64,000 bases of DNA from Gammaproteobacteria bacterium (GCA_029881255.1 JAOUMY010000013.1:1-64000), one strand, 5' to 3'. Positions 38,410 through 49,500 are shown, counted from the first letter of the stretch. The notes: generated by a model from the sequence alone, not told the origin. A program made the numbers and translations.

Positions 38410-39394
38410 ATAGGCAAGGAAAAAAGGCGTTGTTGTCAATATATCGCATTATCTGCTGCTTACAATAGTCCATTATCTCCTGTTCCACATCATCACGATA
38501 GGCCATCATTCCTTTGCGGTCCTGCATCGGACCCGCGAAGAGTTTTTCTTCGGGATAGAGTTTTTGCACCTTACGGAAAAAGCCTGTAGGCAAGCGGAAC
38601 ACCCCTAGACTCACGGAGTGAATCGACTCAGGTTTGATTGCCGAAAAAACCTGGCTAAACAATTCATCGTAGTGTTGTTTGAAGTTTGCATGGTAGATAA
38701 TTGGATCGAAACGTAGCCCTAACTTCCACCCTGCATTGGCCAATTTATTCATGGCATCCAAACGCCTTTGCAACGGAGGCGTTTTATGCTCAAGACTCTC
38801 AGCGATATTTTCCGGCGACAGACTAAACGCCACAACCACATTATCCATTGCCTCACGTCCGAGCAAGCCGCGAATCTGTGTACTTTTGGTGCGCAACTCA
38901 AGAAGCTTTCCTGGCTGTTGCTGAAAAAAGTCCAGACAGGCCTCTGCGAAGCCAGTAACAGGCTCAAGCGCGAGACTGTCGCAGTCATACCCAGAGAAGA
39001 AATGCGATGTCTCGTGCCGCGAAGGAAGCACTTGTATCGCACTAAAAAAATCTTCGTAGTTGACAAACAGTACATAGTTCGCCGACTGGTACATGCCTTG
39101 TAAAAAACAGTAGCGACAGTCGTACACACAGTTCAACATGTGGGAAAAATAGTAATTCTCTGAGGCGCCGATACCATAGCCTTCTGGTGCTTCTAACACA
39201 TGATTTTTGTACTTTCTCGCCAGAATCAGGGACGGGTTTTGCTTCTGCAATCTAAAACTTTGTGCTGAACGATTAAATACCTCACCATAGTTTTCACAGT
39301 ACACGATTTTCGCCTCAGGGAAACGCCCGGTGATTTCCAGTACACGTGGGTGACTCGCTACTTCTTCTTCAATGTAAAGCGTTTGAAAAAGCAT
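38402..39394 (-). CDS. Spore photoproduct lyase-like radical SAM protein
   Basis: A 330-residue protein related to spore photoproduct lyase, which repairs a thymine dimer of UV-irradiated spore DNA. The radical SAM cluster motif is NCVYDCRYCFLQG (CX3CX2C), followed by LFVNYEDFFSAI and a Cys in FFSGYDCDSLALEPVTG near where SplB has its hydrogen-donor Cys, although the alignment is offset by about two residues. Gammaproteobacteria do not sporulate, so the substrate is probably different. It sits between a nucleosidase-like gene (two bases upstream) and an SDR gene. Confidence 0.8.
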   Translation of the reverse strand: MLFQTLYIEEEVASHPRVLEITGRFPEAKIVYCENYGEVFNRSAQSFRLQKQNPSLILARKYKNHVLEAPEGYGIGASENYYFSHMLNCVYDCRYCFLQGMYQSANYVLFVNYEDFFSAIQVLPSRHETSHFFSGYDCDSLALEPVTGFAEACLDFFQQQPGKLLELRTKSTQIRGLLGREAMDNVVVAFSLSPENIAESLEHKTPPLQRRLDAMNKLANAGWKLGLRFDPIIYHANFKQHYDELFSQVFSAIKPESIHSVSLGVFRLPTGFFRKVQKLYPEEKLFAGPMQDRKGMMAYRDDVEQEIMDYCKQQIMRYIDNNAFFPCLYD

Positions 39395-39396
39395 AG

Positions 39397-40209
39397 TTAG
39401 AATTCCGGCACAATATTTTCCACACGTTGAGTAAGTTGGGACAAAACTTCTGCACTGGATTTTATCTTTGCCATTTCGTCCAGGTTAATCTCAGGCCCCT
39501 GCAGGACAAACATGCGGTTTAGCAGCGGCAACAACTGCCGCTGTTGCGTCGCACTAAAGTGAAAGCGTTTACATAGCTCATGATAAATTGGCAATACAAG
39601 CTCATCGGAAGGCAGGGACTCGGCCAATTCCAGTAGATGGGCTTTCATAGATTGCAACGGCTGCAGCAAGGCGTCAACACACTTGATTACATAGGCCTTA
39701 TCGACGTGACCAATTCCGCTATTATCGGTATCGGAAACCGTCTTAATACTTTGAACCAGTTCTGCAGTAGAAAATCGATTGGCGGTAAAATAAAATGCAG
39801 ATGCCTCCATGTCATACAATCCGGGATGATTATATGCCAACTCAGGCGTGTCGACGCAATACAAGATTTCAGATTCAAGATTGCTTAATGGAGGCAACGG
39901 CGGATAAAATGTCTTACTCGTCGCAACATCAATTAGCTTATTCACTAACAGGGTTTTCCCAGTTTCATACCCCTTCGCACCACAAACACCGACATTAATC
40001 CACACATCATTCGGGTGGGCATACTTTCCATAGACATAAGCGATCGCCGCCGCACACGCCAGCTTTCCAATGCCTGACACCACCAGGAAGTCGTTTTCCC
40101 GCTGATAAACTGCGAACGGTTTGCTTTCGATCTGCTTCAATCTATGGGCATCAATTAACGGTCGTGCTTCTGCAGACAAAGCGCAGTGAATAAAAGCCTG
40201 TCTCATCAT
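39397..40209 (-). CDS. Nucleoside phosphorylase/nucleosidase-family protein
   Basis: A 270-residue protein of the PNP/MTA-SAH nucleosidase superfamily. Visible family residues are Glu in ALSAEARPLI, ME in YDMEASAFYF and the Asp in VSDTDNSG; VNVGVCGAKG-type glycine motif (INVGVCGAKGYE) marks the phosphate/substrate loop. It carries about 70 extra C-terminal residues, largely helical, beyond the usual domain. It starts in a four-base ATGA overlap with the glycosyltransferase gene and is followed by the radical SAM gene. Substrate unknown; 5'-deoxyadenosine or methylthioadenosine are candidates. Confidence 0.75.
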   Translation of the reverse strand: MMRQAFIHCALSAEARPLIDAHRLKQIESKPFAVYQRENDFLVVSGIGKLACAAAIAYVYGKYAHPNDVWINVGVCGAKGYETGKTLLVNKLIDVATSKTFYPPLPPLSNLESEILYCVDTPELAYNHPGLYDMEASAFYFTANRFSTAELVQSIKTVSDTDNSGIGHVDKAYVIKCVDALLQPLQSMKAHLLELAESLPSDELVLPIYHELCKRFHFSATQQRQLLPLLNRMFVLQGPEINLDEMAKIKSSAEVLSQLTQRVENIVPEF

Positions 40210-41036
40210 AACTCCCGAATCAGTCGTTTATACCGATGCACTTCTTCGAGCTTTCCCCGTTTTTGTGCCCCCTTAACATAAACGGAAATCTTCTTAACTA
40301 ACATTTCACGCGTTGCATCGTGCAAATTTGGGTCTAGCTCACCATGCTTCAAAATAGACGCCAGCGATTGAATACGAAACCTATCCATACCCCAATAGCG
40401 CCTGGACAGCTGATCCTCATGTCCCCCATATTTTTTTATTAGAGGCTGGTCTAGATACAATACGGGATATTTCGAACACATTCTCAGCCACAAGTCATAG
40501 TCTTCACACGCCGGCAGGTTTTCATCAAACACGCCGATTTCGTGAAAAACACTTTTATGGATTAATACCGATGAAGGTGAAATTGCGCAAAGTGGCAGGC
40601 AGCGCTGATATATCCATCCTCCGTATTTGCGGTGTTTTCGCATCTGATTGACGCGAACACCGTTGCGTATCCAGATTTCTTCCGTATGACAAATCAAATA
40701 TTCTGGCTTCGCGCGTAACGCCGCTTCCTGCTGCGCAAGCTTTTCAGGCATCCATTTATCATCGGAATCCAAAAGGGCAATCCACTCCCCGGCGGCCAAT
40801 GCTATACCCGAATTACGGGCAGAGCTCACTCCACAATTATCTTGCTTTATGTAAATCACCTGAGGAAAACTTTGCGCAAGCATTTCTTCGGTGCCGTCTG
40901 TCGAGCCATCGTCAATAACAATGACTTCGTCTGGCAAACGCGTCTGGGAAAACACAGATTCGAGCGATGTTTGCAGACGCGAACATCTATTGAAAGTGGG
41001 AATAACGACAGATATGGAAAAATGTTTTGCGTCCAC
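40206..41036 (-). CDS. Family 2 glycosyltransferase
   Basis: A 276-residue cytosolic glycosyltransferase with a GT-A fold. SVVIPTFNRCSRLQTSLESV and VIVIDDGSTDGTEEML bind the nucleotide sugar; LLDSDDKWMPEKL holds the DxD-like acidic cluster, and CEDYDLWLRM contains the catalytic ED. It probably transfers a sugar to a surface glycan, acceptor unknown. The start is GTG at 41036, 11 bases after the MBL gene stop codon; it is the first of the GT-nucleosidase-SPL-SDR set. Confidence 0.88.
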   Translation of the reverse strand: MDAKHFSISVVIPTFNRCSRLQTSLESVFSQTRLPDEVIVIDDGSTDGTEEMLAQSFPQVIYIKQDNCGVSSARNSGIALAAGEWIALLDSDDKWMPEKLAQQEAALRAKPEYLICHTEEIWIRNGVRVNQMRKHRKYGGWIYQRCLPLCAISPSSVLIHKSVFHEIGVFDENLPACEDYDLWLRMCSKYPVLYLDQPLIKKYGGHEDQLSRRYWGMDRFRIQSLASILKHGELDPNLHDATREMLVKKISVYVKGAQKRGKLEEVHRYKRLIREL

Positions 41037-41047
41037 TCGCTGTGCAA

Positions 41048-41746
41048 CTACGATTTGCGCGGCACTGGCAGATAGGGTGCGTTTCGAATCTTGTCGTGTT
41101 TCACCATACGATATTCGACAAAGTCTTTCTCGTCGTCGAAGTGCATAAAAGGATTGCCGTCCAGTTCGTCCTGCATACGACTCGTTTCACGATCGGAATA
41201 GTTGTGGCCGGGATGAATGCAGGTATGAGCAGGCATACTGCCACCGAGCTTTTTCAAGGTCTGGTACATCACATGAGGGTCGCCACCTTCGAGATCGCAA
41301 CGGCCACAACCAAAAACAAACAGTGTGTCGCCGGTAATTAAATCATCTCCTAATCGGTAGCATGCTGAACCTGGTGTATGACCAGGCGTGTGTAAAACAG
41401 ATATCTCAGTTTTACCGAGTTGTATCATGTCGCCGCCATGATGTGTTGTTGGCGTATCCTGGTATTCGCCCCAAAATTTTGCTTCTTCCTTCAAAAGATG
41501 CACTTGCGCATCAAATTCCTTGTGTACATCGCCAATGCCATTGATATGATCGAAATGGCTATGCGTCAGCAAAATATCGGTTATCTTCAAGCCAAGTGAT
41601 TTTGCTTTGGCGTTGACTTTGCTCACTTCCCAGGCGGGATCGACGACTGCAGCGGTCCTGGTCACAATATCTTCGATCAGATAAACAAAATTTTCCATCG
41701 GACCGAGTTCCATCGTATGAATGCGATAGGGCTTATCATTACTCAT
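41048..41746 (-). CDS. MBL-fold metal-dependent hydrolase (glyoxalase II-like)
   Basis: A 232-residue metallo-beta-lactamase-fold hydrolase. Metal ligands are in THSHFDHINGIGD (HxHxDH), LHTPGHTPGSACYRL, ITGDTLFVFGCGRCD and CIHPGHNYSD. The TLFVFGCGRCDLEGGDP region resembles glyoxalase II and persulfide-dioxygenase-like proteins, so the substrate could be a glutathione thioester or a related thiol. I use ATG 41746; a GTG at 41761 would overlap the upstream gene's stop. Confidence 0.85.
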   Translation of the reverse strand: MSNDKPYRIHTMELGPMENFVYLIEDIVTRTAAVVDPAWEVSKVNAKAKSLGLKITDILLTHSHFDHINGIGDVHKEFDAQVHLLKEEAKFWGEYQDTPTTHHGGDMIQLGKTEISVLHTPGHTPGSACYRLGDDLITGDTLFVFGCGRCDLEGGDPHVMYQTLKKLGGSMPAHTCIHPGHNYSDRETSRMQDELDGNPFMHFDDEKDFVEYRMVKHDKIRNAPYLPVPRKS

Positions 41747-41757
41747 CGTCGCACCGC

Positions 41758-42522
41758 TCACTGTTTGCCTTGAATATCACGCAGTTTGTTTGCCGCGATC
41801 CCCGCTTCTCCAGCCTGAGCTACAGCTCGCGCTAAACGTGCAGGCGCCGAGCGTCCCATGCACATATGTTTTGGATCACCGTTAATCGCTTCAACGAAAC
41901 CTTCTAACAGGTTTTCTCTATCATATTGTGTGTCGGTAAGCCATTCTTGAATGTCGATTACATCGCTGGCGACTTCTCGTGCAAGTTGTTGTTGCTCTTT
42001 CCACAAGGTTTCGACATCTCCACCAACCACTAGACCCGAAACATTAGTGGTAACGATATAAACATTTTTCAGCACCAACTCCCGCTGCATCTCAATTTCT
42101 GTCTCTACTTTCTTAACTGGAATTTGTAGCGATGTCAGCGCTTCCATCAATATAGAGGCGGCGGGTCCAAATACCGGGCTCGGTATCAAGACCTTCACAT
42201 CCTGTCCTTTCTTTTTTTCGAACCAGACGGAGATCACAGTAGGTTGATCATATCCATACTGCTTCCAGTCGCGAGGCAATAATTCGTTTTGCAACAAACC
42301 CAGTTTCCCGCGCCATTTTTCTGGAATAGTTTCCATAGATGCTTGTAGATCAGCCTCACCAACTGCCAAAAGCACCAACACAGGGTCCGGGATTAGCTCC
42401 GCCTCGGCTTGCATATCCATATCTCTGGTTACGGGATAGACCGGATAGCCCGCTCGCAGCAATCCGCGCGCAAACACGCCACCCATCTCCCCCTGACCGA
42501 TAACAACAACTGTTTGTTTCAT
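41758..42522 (-). CDS. NAD(P)-binding, ketopantoate reductase-like protein
   Basis: A 254-residue protein with an N-terminal Rossmann motif (VVVIGQGEMGGVFARGLLRA) and NELLPRDWKQY further on, where ketopantoate reductases have their asparagine-rich pocket. It is shorter than PanE (about 300 residues) and the C-terminal dimer domain is weakly similar. It might be a specialised reductase. It lies immediately upstream of the MBL hydrolase gene, so the two probably act in one pathway, which I cannot name. Confidence 0.6.
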   Translation of the reverse strand: MKQTVVVIGQGEMGGVFARGLLRAGYPVYPVTRDMDMQAEAELIPDPVLVLLAVGEADLQASMETIPEKWRGKLGLLQNELLPRDWKQYGYDQPTVISVWFEKKKGQDVKVLIPSPVFGPAASILMEALTSLQIPVKKVETEIEMQRELVLKNVYIVTTNVSGLVVGGDVETLWKEQQQLAREVASDVIDIQEWLTDTQYDRENLLEGFVEAINGDPKHMCMGRSAPARLARAVAQAGEAGIAANKLRDIQGKQ

Positions 42523-42863
42523 AAGCTATTCCAGGACATTTTCTAAAAATTAAACGCTTGGCAGGCCGAAAGAGGATGGCCAACGTGGGCCTATCCTAAC
42601 ATTAGAGAGCATCAAATTCGAACCGAATCGGGGTCATGGAAAGTTCCCCAGCCTTCACATAGGCTGTCGACGATCCGTCGCTACCAAGGCAAATGTTTCT
42701 GTTGGAAAAAAGAATCGCGGCTATCTTCTTTAACGTATTCTCAGACCGCATTTGATTCTACAAACGTTACTATTTCACTTCGCCTAAGTCGCCCGCGAAT
42801 AATTTTGTACCGCCAAAAAAAAGTGGCCACAAGGGCCACTAAAGACACAACGCAGCAGCAAAA
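42523..42863. other. Spacer between the NAD-binding gene and the first PKD gene
   Basis: 341 bases without a credible gene. It holds the terminator at 42815-42840 for the PKD gene and, presumably, the promoter of the NAD-binding protein gene near 42523-42700. No RNA structure or repeat is evident. Confidence 0.5.
42815..42840 (-). terminator. Intrinsic terminator of the first PKD lipoprotein gene
   Basis: On the minus strand a seven-base-pair stem AGTGGCC/GGCCACT with a five-base loop is followed by eight T residues. It lies 24 bases beyond the stop codon of the gene at 42864. Confidence 0.85.
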
Positions 42864-45800
42864 CTAGTAAGTAACTGTCACCGTCCTCGTCGCGGGACTT
42901 GAATCAACAGCCCCTCTGGAATCGGTCACCGTTAGCGTTATCGTGTAGACACCGGGAACATCAAACCGACCCCAACCCGGCGTCGCCCATGTGTTATTGA
43001 TTGATGTACTCACACCACCTTGAAAATCCCATTGATAAGTCAACGCATCTTGATCAGCGTCGTAGCCGCTACCATCAAAATACAACCAACTTCCCGCGCG
43101 TATTGTTGCATCAGCAGTAGGCGAGATTATCGTACCGTTAGGTGGGGTATTCGTGGTTGATCCAATAACCGTGATAACACGCTCGGCGTAGGTTTGAGAA
43201 ATCAAACCAAGCGCATCGACGGCCCAAACGCGGATATTGAATGTCCCCGCTTGATTGAATTGCACATTACCCGGAGTGGCACCCATCGCATTCGGCGCAA
43301 CTCCAGCCATGCTCCAGTGGTATGTGAGTGGATAATGTCCGTCGATATCTGCACCCGTAGCGCTGAAGTAGACGTAATCACCCACGTTAATTGTCCGATT
43401 TGTTAACGGTTGACTAATCGACACTGTTGGCGCCTGATTTGTTGTTGCACTGCCCACAACTGTAATCAAGCGTTCTGCAGGAACAGGATCAGAAATACCA
43501 GTCGCATCGGTAACTACCAGACGCACCCGATACGTACCTACTTGATTAAAACTGATCTGACCTGGATTTTGCGCGAGTATATCTGGAACAGCACCATCGA
43601 AACTCCAACGATAGCTCAATGGATAATTGCCATCGGGATCAACACCGGATGCCGTGAAGTTAACGCGATCACCAACAGTAATCGTCAAATCTCCAGTGGG
43701 CGTATTGATAATACCATTCGGTGGCACGGATACAGGCACATTCGCCACTACGGTTATCGTGCGTGTTGCTGGCGTCGGATCGCTCGCCCCAAGATTGTCG
43801 GTTACACTCAACTGTATGTTGTATGTACCCGCTGTTGTAAACAAGACCTCACCTGGGTTTTGCAATGCACTGCCAGCGCGTGCACCATTGAAATTCCACG
43901 AGTAAACATATGGCGTATTACCTTCGGGGTCTGTCGCGTACGAGGCAAAATACACGCGATCACCCTCGTATATCGTCATATCGCTGGCCGGTGAAAGAAT
44001 GACTGCGTTAGGTGGACTATTCGCAGGTTGAAAATCGCGAACCGTAATCACTCTTGTTGCGGGAGAAGCATCACTCAGACCTAGTGCATCGCTCACGGTA
44101 AATGTTACATGAAACACACCTGGTGTCGTAAATTGCACCACACCTGGATTCTGCTGTACCGAAGACGACGCCCCTCCATCAAACGTCCAGAGATAAGTCA
44201 GTGGCGTATTGTTGTCCGGATCAAATCCGTATCCGGAAAAATTCAACCAATCACCAGCATTAATTGTTACATCGCCTATCGGTGTCGATATCACACTGTT
44301 AGGTGGAACATTAATAACCGCAGGATAGTTGACGGTAACAACAACTTGTTCCGGTGTCGCATCGGACAGTCCATGCACATCAGTCGTTATCAAGCGAATG
44401 GTGAAAACCCCCGGACTCTGGAAGCTGATATTTCCTGGTACACGGGTAGTCGTGTTTGGTGCAACCCCGTTCATATCCCAGAAATATGTGACTGCATCTC
44501 CATCAGGGTCTGTAGCGCTGCCACTAAAGTACACAGTGTCGCCAACATCTATCGTAATGTTTCCTGTTGGCTGGTCAATCGACCCGACAGGCGGACGATT
44601 CACCGGCACACCCTCGACAGTTACCAATCGCGTCGCCGGTTGCGGATCGGCGAGTCCTAACGAATCTGTTACAACCAGATTCACTTCGTACACGCCTGCG
44701 CTTGGAAAAGTGATCAAGCCAGGGTTTTGCACATGTGCATTCGGCGCGCCTCCACCGAAATTCCAGTGATAGGCAAGCGGTGTATTGCCGTCGGGATCAA
44801 TACCAAGCGCACTAAAGTTTACACTTTGTCCTTCGGTGATAACGACATCGGATACGGGTGAAGTAATCGTTCCATTTGGTGGAAGATTTTGCGCAATTCC
44901 CAGGACCGACACCGTAATCATGGCCGGTGTTGGATCGCTTGCACCACGAGCATCGGTAGCGGTCATGGTGATGTTATACGTACCTGCCTGTGAAAATGTT
45001 GCACTATGGCTTCGCGTCGTTCTGTTCGGAACTGAACCATCCATATTCCAGTAATAGGTGACCGCATCACCCTCAGCATCTGTAGCACTCGCACTAAACG
45101 ATAAAGTATCGCCGACATATATCGCCATATTACCTGTCGGTTGCGTGATACGCCCGTTGGGTGGAGTGTTAACTGGTACGCTTTCGACAGTAACCATTCT
45201 TAGCGCCGGTGTTGGGTCGGCCAGACCTCGTGCATCAGTTACCAACAGACTAATGTGATAAACGCCCGGCGTATTGAATACTACGTCACCCGGATTCTGA
45301 ATATTGAAATTCGGCCGACTACCATCCATGTTCCAAAGGTAACTGATGGCGTCACCATCTGGGTCAACACCAGAAGCCGTTAATCGAACAATGCCGCCTG
45401 CGGAGATAACCACATCTTGCGCAGGTGATAGGATAATTCCATTGGGTGGAGTGTTCGTAGCAACCGGGTTTACCGTAATTGTTCTACTCGCTGGTGTTGG
45501 ATCGACATTGCCGTAAATGTCACGAACGCTTAGCGTTACTGTGTATGTACCTGCTTGATTGAATCGAATATTTCCAGGTGTTTGCGAATTGTTTACTGCG
45601 GCAACATTTGAGAAATCCCATTGGTATGTGACGGGATCATTTTCAGGGTCACTTGCAGTTCCAGAAAAGAAAACTGTTTCACCTGCGTTAATAGCAAGAT
45701 TGGTCGATGGTTGCAAAATCGTCCCATTGGGTGGGCTATTACTCACAACAACAGCTCCACTACAATTAGCAGGAGCGCCTGCAACAACCAGGGAGAATTC

Positions 45801-46193
45801 CAGTGATCGACTTTTCGCGCGAACTTTACATGGAACGTCAGTGTTTTGATTGATTGTTTTCGACAAACGCCACTGCATGCGTGAATCGACTACCGCTGTT
45901 CCGACATACAGGCCGGAATCTGCATTTAGGACGTCTACGCTTGCATCACCAGCGTTTGCATTTCCACTAACAATGAGACGACTTCTGTCTGCTCGCCATT
46001 GCGCACGTGTAACAAAATTGGTCGTCAATACAGCGGCTCGAACGACATCTACCTGTTCTTCACCAGATTCGCCAGATAGAAGCTCACCGTCATTTCCTGG
46101 CGGCTTCGCGCAGGCTGACAAAAGTAATAGTAGAAAAATAGAGAACGTAAGAAATATATTGCGTTGGTAATTCTGAGAGTAAGTAGTTTTCAT
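42864..46193 (-). CDS. Giant PKD-repeat lipoprotein 1
   Basis: A 1109-residue predicted lipoprotein (signal NIFLTFSIFLLLLLSAC, Cys28). Residues about 57-146 form a module with two Cys (VPCKV, ANCSGA) that is also found twice in the next gene. About ten PKD-type Ig-like repeats follow, each starting PPNGxIxxP and containing ASDPExD-, YxWxFxG- and GTYxIxLxVTDxxGxxDPTPAxR-type motifs. GGAGG precedes the ATG. The PKD repeats suggest an extended surface stalk or adhesin; function unproven. A paralogue lies directly upstream. Confidence 0.85.
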   Translation of the reverse strand: MKTTYSQNYQRNIFLTFSIFLLLLLSACAKPPGNDGELLSGESGEEQVDVVRAAVLTTNFVTRAQWRADRSRLIVSGNANAGDASVDVLNADSGLYVGTAVVDSRMQWRLSKTINQNTDVPCKVRAKSRSLEFSLVVAGAPANCSGAVVVSNSPPNGTILQPSTNLAINAGETVFFSGTASDPENDPVTYQWDFSNVAAVNNSQTPGNIRFNQAGTYTVTLSVRDIYGNVDPTPASRTITVNPVATNTPPNGIILSPAQDVVISAGGIVRLTASGVDPDGDAISYLWNMDGSRPNFNIQNPGDVVFNTPGVYHISLLVTDARGLADPTPALRMVTVESVPVNTPPNGRITQPTGNMAIYVGDTLSFSASATDAEGDAVTYYWNMDGSVPNRTTRSHSATFSQAGTYNITMTATDARGASDPTPAMITVSVLGIAQNLPPNGTITSPVSDVVITEGQSVNFSALGIDPDGNTPLAYHWNFGGGAPNAHVQNPGLITFPSAGVYEVNLVVTDSLGLADPQPATRLVTVEGVPVNRPPVGSIDQPTGNITIDVGDTVYFSGSATDPDGDAVTYFWDMNGVAPNTTTRVPGNISFQSPGVFTIRLITTDVHGLSDATPEQVVVTVNYPAVINVPPNSVISTPIGDVTINAGDWLNFSGYGFDPDNNTPLTYLWTFDGGASSSVQQNPGVVQFTTPGVFHVTFTVSDALGLSDASPATRVITVRDFQPANSPPNAVILSPASDMTIYEGDRVYFASYATDPEGNTPYVYSWNFNGARAGSALQNPGEVLFTTAGTYNIQLSVTDNLGASDPTPATRTITVVANVPVSVPPNGIINTPTGDLTITVGDRVNFTASGVDPDGNYPLSYRWSFDGAVPDILAQNPGQISFNQVGTYRVRLVVTDATGISDPVPAERLITVVGSATTNQAPTVSISQPLTNRTINVGDYVYFSATGADIDGHYPLTYHWSMAGVAPNAMGATPGNVQFNQAGTFNIRVWAVDALGLISQTYAERVITVIGSTTNTPPNGTIISPTADATIRAGSWLYFDGSGYDADQDALTYQWDFQGGVSTSINNTWATPGWGRFDVPGVYTITLTVTDSRGAVDSSPATRTVTVTY

Positions 46194-46502
46194 TTATAAC
46201 CTCCATTTGCGCGTGCGAACTACACCACATCCCTGTAGCAAGGATGACCGCATAGATAAAATTGCCGGAAGTTATTGTTCGAAACTAATTTTTATTTTTA
46301 CGCATTTGAAGGGGATGTTGATTCCAACACCAAAGCAAAAACCCAGACCCTTCCCACGAAGAAATATTATTTTTATATTGCAAAAGATAGAACGCGAAGC
46401 GAGATAATTCAAGGCAAAAAATAAAAAAAACAGAAAAGAAAAAGCGACGAAAACTAATAAGTTAACGTCGCTTTTTCAGTTGTGATTAAGTAACTGTGAG
46501 CG
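46194..46502. other. Spacer between the two PKD genes
   Basis: 309 bases, very A-rich in the middle. It contains the terminator of the upstream PKD gene (46439-46476) and the presumed promoter of the downstream one. No gene or RNA is evident. Confidence 0.5.
46439..46476. terminator. Intrinsic terminator of the second PKD lipoprotein gene
   Basis: An 11-base-pair stem (AAAAAGCGACG/CGTCGCTTTTT) with a 16-base loop lies just after the stop codon of the gene at 46503 on the minus strand and ends in a T-rich run. Confidence 0.82.
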
Positions 46503-49500
46503 TTATGGCAACACGGTTATCACACGAATCGAAGGCGTAGGATCAGACACGCCAGATGCATTGCGTACTGTAAGCTTAACGACATATACACCGGATTGTG
46601 TGAATGTCATATTGCCTGCGTTTTGTGAATTTGGTTGAACACCTGTTGCAGGTAGACTTCCAAAATCCCAGGTATAAAGCAGTCCCGCAGCGGATGCACC
46701 TGAAGGATCGTATCCTTCCGCAGTGAAGTTAACACTTTCATTGCGACGAATCGTCATATCACTCAATGGCGAGGTGATATTGCCATTCGGTGCTAAACCA
46801 AAACCGCTACCTGCTCCTGCACCACCAGTACCAGGCGTGCCAACACCACCACCTATCGGCTGTCCGGTACAGGCACTGCTATTGATCACAGTAAAGGTAC
46901 GACGATCAGGCGTGGCGTTACCCGCTCCTGTAGTCGGATCGTTTGCACTCAATGTCACTTCGTAACTACCCGCCTGATAGAAAATCATCGAGGTTGTTAT
47001 TCCAGAGCGGAAGGCAAGCGCCTGGCCATTCTGGTAGAAGGTCCACTGATAGTTAATCGCGGTACTGATGTTAGAGGCCTCAAAGTTCACATTCGCACCA
47101 CAAGCAAACGTGCTGTTGTTTTGTGGTGACTGAATCACTGCATTGAGGAAACCACCAACAGAGCCGCCCGCACCAGGAAAACCCGGTATACCTGTGCCAA
47201 ATGGCGTACCACCATTTGCAACAACTGAGATAGTGCGAGTAGCAGACTGACTAACTGCACCAGTTGTTACGTCAACATATCTCAGTGTTACGTTGTAGTT
47301 GCCCACTCGGTTAAACGTTACACGACCTGGACCTTGCGCCTGAACAACACTGCCGAACTGATTAGAGAAGGTTAGTGATGCAACCGCTCCATCAAAATTC
47401 CAGCGTTGAGCATAGCCACCACCAACATTCGATGCAGCGAAATCAATACTGCTGCCAACATTGATAGTCATATTGTTCTGCGCAGGCAGAGTTATGACCG
47501 GCGTTACACTCAGAGGAATACTACCGCCACAGCTAAAACCTGCACTACAAACATTAACCGTTTGCGTCGCCTTACCAAAGCGACCTTGCGCATCGGTGTA
47601 ATATAGGGCCACGTTGTAACTTCCTGCGCGCTTAAACGTTACGCTTGGAGAAGCTACTGTCGTATCAGGTGCGCCACCATCAAAGCTCCAGTAGTAGTCT
47701 GTGATCACACCGCCAGTTGTATTGAGCACCTGGAAGTTCACAGGAACTTCGACCATAGCAGAACCAGAAATGACTGAGATGGTTGCGCCTAACGCTGGTG
47801 TTGGATCAATAACTTTTACAATACGAGTCACTGTATCGCTAGAGATACCATCACTCACCGTCAAGCGAACAGGGAATTCCCCAACTGTTGAGAAATAGAC
47901 CAAGCCCGCATACGCAGTATTGTAATTCACTTGCGTAGAACCCGTCAGGAATCCGAAATCCCAGTTGTAAGACATTGCTGCCGGAGCAGAATCAGGGTCA
48001 TAGACAGAGCCCATGAAGTTGATACTGTCACCGCGACGAATCACTACGTCGGTTGCAGGAGAAACAATCGATGCAATTGGTGGTTGAGTCAGATTGTTAC
48101 CGACTACCGTTACCACACGTACATCTGGGGTCATGTCTCTTGCGCCAGCGTTATCAACTGCCGTCAAGCGTATACGGAAGGTTCCGGTACGGTTGAAGGT
48201 GATTGGCGGAGTAACCTGACCGGTGGTATTTTCTTCAACCCCATCGAAGTTCCAGTTAAACGTTACCTGACCACCTTCTGGATCAGATCCCAGTGCAGAG
48301 AAACTCAGGCTCTGACCGACACTGATAGTCATGTTGACGTTTGGATCAATGATCGAACCATTTGGCGGCTGATTAAATCCAGTAGTCACACCTTGTACAG
48401 TTACCTTAACAACTTCTGGCGTTGGATCGCTCGCGCCTTGCGAATCGGTCGCAGTGAAACGTATGCGATAAGTACCAGGTTGGTTGAAGATGATATCACC
48501 AGGATTTTGCGCGCGAATATCCGGCATCGCGCCATCCATTTCCCAACGATACAACAACTGTGTATCACCATCTGGATCTGTTGCTGTACCCGCAAAACTG
48601 ACTGACTGCCCAAGAGCGATCTGAATTTCGTTAGACGCAGGAGCAACTATTCTGCTCACTGGCGGACGATTATTCACACCGATCGAAGTATTCGCACCAA
48701 CAGTGATGATACGACGCTCAGGCGTCAGATCAGACTGGCCTAGTGCATTAGTTACCGTCATGGTGACGATGTAAACACCAGGAGTATTGAACGTCAGCGC
48801 GCCTGGGTTTTGTACTGTCGTAGCCGGACGTGCACCACCGAAGTCCCAACGATAGCTCAATGGGTTGCTATTGTTTGGATCATAGCCAGATGCTGCGAAT
48901 GTTACTGAAGCACCTGTTGGAATCGACACATCCGAAGCTGGTTGACTGATAAACCCAGACGGACCTTGTCCTCCTTGTCCAGGGAAGTTATTACCTGAAC
49001 CCAGAACAGTAACTGTACGATACGCTGGAGTTGGATCTGTCAAACCGCGCGAGTCAGCAACCACCATACTCACGAGATAAGTACCAGGAATCGCAAAGAT
49101 TACTGGACCAGGAGCCGGACCAGTCATGTTCGGTGCCGCACCGCCAAAATCCCAGTAGAAAGTCAGCGGCAAATTGCCATCAGCGTCAAATCCTTCGGCA
49201 AAGAAAGAAATCGACTGACCTGCATTTACGGTCAGATTCTGCTGTTGTGCAGGCTGTACGATGTATCCTTCTGGAGGATTAAAGCCGCCACCGTTTGGCA
49301 GACCAGGAACTGGAAAACCACTGGTGTCTTGCACAATAACCAAACGCGTTGCAGGTGTTGGATCCGACAAGCCGTTAGCGTCGGTTGCAGTCAGGGTGAC
49401 ATAGTAAATCCCTGGATTGCTAAACAACACATTGACCGATGCACCGCTACGATCTTGCATGAATGCGGTACCGGTAAATGACCAACGATAACTCAATTGA

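Noticed and set aside
43410-43994. 194-codon plus-strand frame inside PKD lipoprotein 1
   Set aside because: Antisense shadow of the PKD repeats; composition (Arg/Ile/Thr-rich, many His) is not protein-like and there are no start signals.
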